Shown: one piece after another, positions 12,917 through 15,494 of the stretch
How positions within the stretch are numbered: the stretch's first letter is position 1
Layout of the letters: every line of letters begins with the position of its first letter
NCBI GenBank assembly: GCA_021647585.1
Contig: JAKIUK010000086.1
Location: forward strand, 1 to 15,494
DNA from: Methylococcaceae bacterium
Lineage (GTDB): Bacteria > Pseudomonadota > Gammaproteobacteria > Methylococcales > Methylomonadaceae
Length of the DNA: 15,494 bases
Direction: 5' to 3'
Notes under the pieces: generated by a model
Seen by the model: the letters and a program-made list of their open reading frames with translations, nothing else
Told to the model about the DNA's origin: nothing
The model's database searches: none
Program-made: the position numbers and the translations under genes

Positions 12917-13785
12917 TGACTACTAAACAAGCACAAGTATTTGCCTGCATTGACGGCTCGGCTCTCACTGAATCGGTCTGTGATTATGCGGCCTGGATTT
13001 CGCAAAAAGTTGAAGCACCATTAAAACTTTTGCACACCATAAATCATCATCATGAAACATCAGTCACTTCAGATTTTTCAGGAAGCATCGGTTTAGGTGC
13101 ACAGGAACATTTACTGGAAGAAATTACCAGCCTTGAACAGCAGCAAAGCAAATTAAAGTTGCAACAAGGTAAACTGATACTGCAAGCTGCTAAGGAACAT
13201 ATAGAAAAAAAAGCAACAAGCGATCTTAGCTGTACTCAACGTCACGGTGATTTAATTGAAGCTGTGATAGACCTTGAAGACAGCATTCGAGTTTTAGTTC
13301 TCGGCTTGCGCGGTCAAGTCCATGAAAATCATGAAAATCAAATAGGTGCTAAACTAGAGGCCGTGATACGTTCCCTGCACCGCCCCATCCTAATTGTTAA
13401 CGGCGCCTTTAAAACACCCGATCGTATCATGATTGCTTATGATGGCAGTCCTGCCTCAGATAAAGCCGTTGATATGGTAGCATCCAGCCCTCTATATAAA
13501 GGTCTAATCTGCCACCTAGTCTGCGTCAATAATAATGAGAATACAGCGGCAAAACTACTTGAGCAAGCTACTAATAAATTAAAGGAAGCAGATAATATTG
13601 AAGTGATATCAGCTAAATTAACAGGCAAAGCCGAGCATGAGTTATGTGCTTATCAAGAAAAATATGATATTGATTTAACCGTTATGGGTGCCTTTAGTCA
13701 TTCTCGCCTACACGATATGTTACTCGGCAGTTTTACCCATAAAATGTTGGTTAATACGAACAAGCCCTTGCTACTATTAAGGTAG
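12916..13785 (+). CDS. Tandem universal stress protein
   Basis: A 289-aa cytoplasmic protein made of two Usp domains (about 1-148 and 152-289). Domain one starts VFACIDGSALTESVCDYAAW and domain two starts RIMIAYDGSPASDKAVDMV. The second ends with MGAFSHSRLHDMLLGSFTHK, a variant of the GxxG-x9-GS nucleotide-binding motif, and the hydrophobic strand KPLLLLR. Domain one has a weaker match (GLRGQVHENHENQIGAKL) and may not bind ATP. The start overlaps the SulP stop by one base. A role in regulating SulP activity is inferred from the coupling only. Confidence 0.9.
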   Translation: MTTKQAQVFACIDGSALTESVCDYAAWISQKVEAPLKLLHTINHHHETSVTSDFSGSIGLGAQEHLLEEITSLEQQQSKLKLQQGKLILQAAKEHIEKKATSDLSCTQRHGDLIEAVIDLEDSIRVLVLGLRGQVHENHENQIGAKLEAVIRSLHRPILIVNGAFKTPDRIMIAYDGSPASDKAVDMVASSPLYKGLICHLVCVNNNENTAAKLLEQATNKLKEADNIEVISAKLTGKAEHELCAYQEKYDIDLTVMGAFSHSRLHDMLLGSFTHKMLVNTNKPLLLLR

Positions 13786-13953
13786 AAAACCAAAACAAAC
13801 AGACGTACCTTCGCGCCCCATTTTCTTGACTTTTATAGATACTATTCTTATAAATCAATAGTTTGGTTTTTTCAAAACTGTCCCGTTGGCACTACAAAAA
13901 CATTCAAGAAAATACCATTGATTTTAAAAGACTTTTTTGGACAGAAAATCACT

Positions 13954-13978
13954 GCTAACGACAAATCAATGTCTTAGC
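13954..13978 (-). terminator. Possible terminator between Usp and SRPBCC genes
   Basis: GCTAA-C-GACA, a six-base loop, then TGTC-TTAGC form a 9-bp stem with one bulge. Read on the minus strand it is followed after a few bases by TTTTC, so it could end the pstB/SRPBCC transcript. The rest of 13786-14013, between convergent genes, shows nothing else definite. Confidence 0.3.
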
Positions 13979-14013
13979 GATATTAAAGTCACGAAGATGG
14001 GTTAAGTTTCAGA

Positions 14014-14445
14014 TCAATTAGAATTAAATTGTTCGGCTAATGCCTTTAACAAAGCAACATAAATTTGATGGCAAAAATCACGCGCTTCCTCAGATGTAGA
14101 TTCCCAAGCCGAACTCCATTCCACGAAGGTCGCATCATTTAAAGTAATCGATTTTAGCTGTACCTGTCCTATATAATTTTTTACTTCATTGACTGAAACA
14201 GGTGACGGTCCATCATCAATAGAATAACGGATTCTGTGCTCATGTTCATTTAATTCGAGCAATGTTTCGTGAAAAGCACCATTCAATATGCGCTTGGCAC
14301 CAACTTCAGTACCACTGTGATCTCCCACTGCTTCACAGTTTTCTATGATATTACTAGCCCAGGACATATTATGAAAATCCTTAATGATATTCCAGACTTT
14401 GGCTATTGGCGCATTAACGATGATGGATTGGTAACATTCTGGTAT
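14014..14445 (-). CDS. SRPBCC (START-like) family protein with non-standard start
   Basis: A polyketide-cyclase/START-like lipid-binding fold protein. An ATG occurs only at 14367 (MSWASNIIENCEAVGDH), but the same frame upstream continues with ECYQSIIVNAPIAKVWNIIK, the conserved first strand and helix of SRPBCC domains, back to a TAG stop at 14457-14455. No ATG, GTG, TTG or CTG lies in that segment. An ATA at 14445-14443 sits six bases after AGGAG (14456-14452), exactly where a start is expected. The product would be 143 aa. Either ATA (or nearby ATC) is used, or a start mutation leaves only a 117-aa truncated product. It follows pstB by 37 bases. Ligand unknown. Confidence 0.7.
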   Translation of the reverse strand: MPECYQSIIVNAPIAKVWNIIKDFHNMSWASNIIENCEAVGDHSGTEVGAKRILNGAFHETLLELNEHEHRIRYSIDDGPSPVSVNEVKNYIGQVQLKSITLNDATFVEWSSAWESTSEEARDFCHQIYVALLKALAEQFNSN

Positions 14446-14482
14446 GATTTTCTCCTAGTATTGTGGGGCATCTCTATTGATT

Positions 14483-15361
14483 CTAACCTCTACTGCCATT
14501 AACATAAGCAGCCGTCAGTTCATGTTGTGGTGATTCAAAAATTTGCTGACATTTTCCAAATTCAATCAAACTACCGGCCTGACCTTTCACCCAGAAAAAT
14601 CCTGCATAATTCGCGATACGTTGAGCCTGAGCCAGATTATGAGTAACAATCACCACAGTATATCGTCCTCGCAGACTTTGAATCAGATCTTCCACAACCC
14701 CTGATGAAATTGGATCTAAAGCACTGCATGGTTCATCCATCAACAATACTTTAGGTTTTAAAGCCAATGCTCTGGCGATACATAAACGTTGTTGCTGTCC
14801 ACCTGACAAGGCTTGCGCGGGTGTATCCAGACGGTCTTTAACTTCGTTCCACAATCCTACATCGTGTAATACCTGTTCCACACGTTGGTCTAATTCAGTT
14901 TGTTTTTGCATGCCATGTTCACGTAATGGCAATTCAATATTCCGACGGACTGATAAAGGGAATGGTACTGGCTTTTGAAAAATCATACCTATGTCACGGC
15001 GTAAATGTTGCGTGTTTAATGCAGAATCTAACAAGTCATTATTATTAAAACTAATGGTTCCTGACACTCGACAACCTGGAATCATGTCAGTTAAACGATT
15101 TAAAGCTGATAAAAAGCTGGTTTTCCCACACCCAGACGGTCCAATAAGTGCGGTAATACAGCCTTGATAAATATCCAGCGACACATTTTCCAGCGCCGTT
15201 TTTTCAGCATAATGCAAAGATAAGTTTTTAATACTAAGAATAGGTTCAGGATTGCAGCAAGGCGGGCCAGATTCTAAAGGCCCCAGCGTATAGGTTGGCT
15301 CTGAACTACCATCCTGAGTATGTTTAGACAGATTATCGATTGAGTTAAATAACGATTTCAT
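14483..15361 (-). CDS. pstB: Phosphate ABC transporter ATP-binding protein PstB
   Basis: ATPase subunit of the high-affinity phosphate importer, cytoplasmic face of the PstSCAB complex. Motifs: Walker A GPSGCGKT (74-81), Q-loop in MIFQKPVPFPLS (Q129), signature ALSGGQQQRLCIARAL, Walker B VLLMDEPCSALDPIS and switch H241. The FQKP-PFP and DEPCSALDPIS strings are characteristic of PstB. At 292 aa it is about 35 longer than E. coli PstB because of an N-terminal extension with a CCNP segment; no internal ATG gives a shorter form before Walker A. pstS, pstC, pstA and phoU are not adjacent; a transposase tail lies 24 bases upstream. No good ribosome site precedes the ATG. Confidence 0.92.
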   Translation of the reverse strand: MKSLFNSIDNLSKHTQDGSSEPTYTLGPLESGPPCCNPEPILSIKNLSLHYAEKTALENVSLDIYQGCITALIGPSGCGKTSFLSALNRLTDMIPGCRVSGTISFNNNDLLDSALNTQHLRRDIGMIFQKPVPFPLSVRRNIELPLREHGMQKQTELDQRVEQVLHDVGLWNEVKDRLDTPAQALSGGQQQRLCIARALALKPKVLLMDEPCSALDPISSGVVEDLIQSLRGRYTVVIVTHNLAQAQRIANYAGFFWVKGQAGSLIEFGKCQQIFESPQHELTAAYVNGSRG

Positions 15362-15384
15362 TAGTGATTATTTGTCAGGTTTCA

Positions 15385-15494
15385 CTACGTTGTACCATGA
15401 TTTTTTAAAAGGTCAGCCCGAAACATATCGGGTGATTTTCTAAAGATTTCAGGATCTATTCTATACCAACATTGAAGAGCTTCAAAGGGTGTTC
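15385..15494 (-). CDS. C-terminal fragment of a DDE/integrase-core transposase
   Basis: The minus-strand frame entering at the window end reads TPFEALQCWYRIDPEIF and continues to a TAG at 15387-15385, directly followed by TGA. The pattern T-P-x-x-A-L-x-x-W followed by P-E-(I/L)-F is typical of the tails of IS481- and IS3-like transposases. Only 35 codons are visible, so family and integrity are uncertain. It lies just upstream of pstB, separating it from any other pst genes. Confidence 0.4.
   Translation of the reverse strand, partial: TPFEALQCWYRIDPEIFRKSPDMFRADLLKNHGTT

Noticed and set aside
14269..14502. Plus-strand open frame of 77 codons
   Set aside because: Antisense to the SRPBCC gene, whose conserved N-terminal segment is encoded on the minus strand here.

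Overview
The window reads as an AT-rich gammaproteobacterial chromosome segment shaped by decayed insertion sequences. The OmpR/EnvZ-type pair, a PstB-type ATPase, a SulP transporter coupled to a tandem universal stress protein, and an SRPBCC protein all fit Gammaproteobacteria. A Methylococcales-like host is possible, but I cannot confirm it from this sequence. There are no rRNA or tRNA genes and no CRISPR array.

Layout: 1-40 holds the first codons of an IS630-type transposase leaving the window on the minus strand. 150-2167 is a minus-strand two-component operon, with the response regulator first and the sensor kinase overlapping it by four bases. Facing it on the plus strand is a series of small exported proteins: a DUF2202 ferritin-like protein (2285-2935), a protein with a C-terminal c-type heme motif (3048-3824), a broken second DUF2202 gene (3824-4157), an IS200-type element (about 4215-4770), and a short paralogue of the heme protein's N-terminal half (5012-5398). 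A 71-bp element containing GTTACA-N3-TGTAAC occurs twice, at 2180 next to the regulator gene and at 4808 ahead of the second module. It is a strong candidate operator for the response regulator. After a decayed PepSY-type membrane gene (5564-5868) comes a tight three-gene ABC exporter operon (5879-8889: adaptor, permease, ATPase) of DevBCA/MacAB type.

From 8891 to about 9600 there are remnants of IS21-family elements, including a broken istB. A minus-strand pair follows (9610-10187): a Rap1a/Tai-like exported protein overlapping a small lipoprotein. A divergent plus-strand pair (10265-11020) encodes a DUF2975 membrane protein and a small Xre-type repressor, with a clear promoter and an embedded palindrome. 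11021-11422 is non-coding and ends in the SulP promoter, which carries a 16-bp perfect palindrome near +1. SulP and a tandem Usp protein overlap by one base (TAATG). On the minus strand at the right end are pstB, an SRPBCC gene that seems to lack a standard start codon, and a transposase tail at the window edge.

Working together: the left half looks like an envelope-signalling locus. An OmpR/EnvZ-like pair probably controls periplasmic ferritin-like and heme-binding proteins through the duplicated box, next to a PepSY gene and an ABC exporter. This suggests a metal, heme or envelope stress response. The input signal and the exported substrate are not visible in the sequence.
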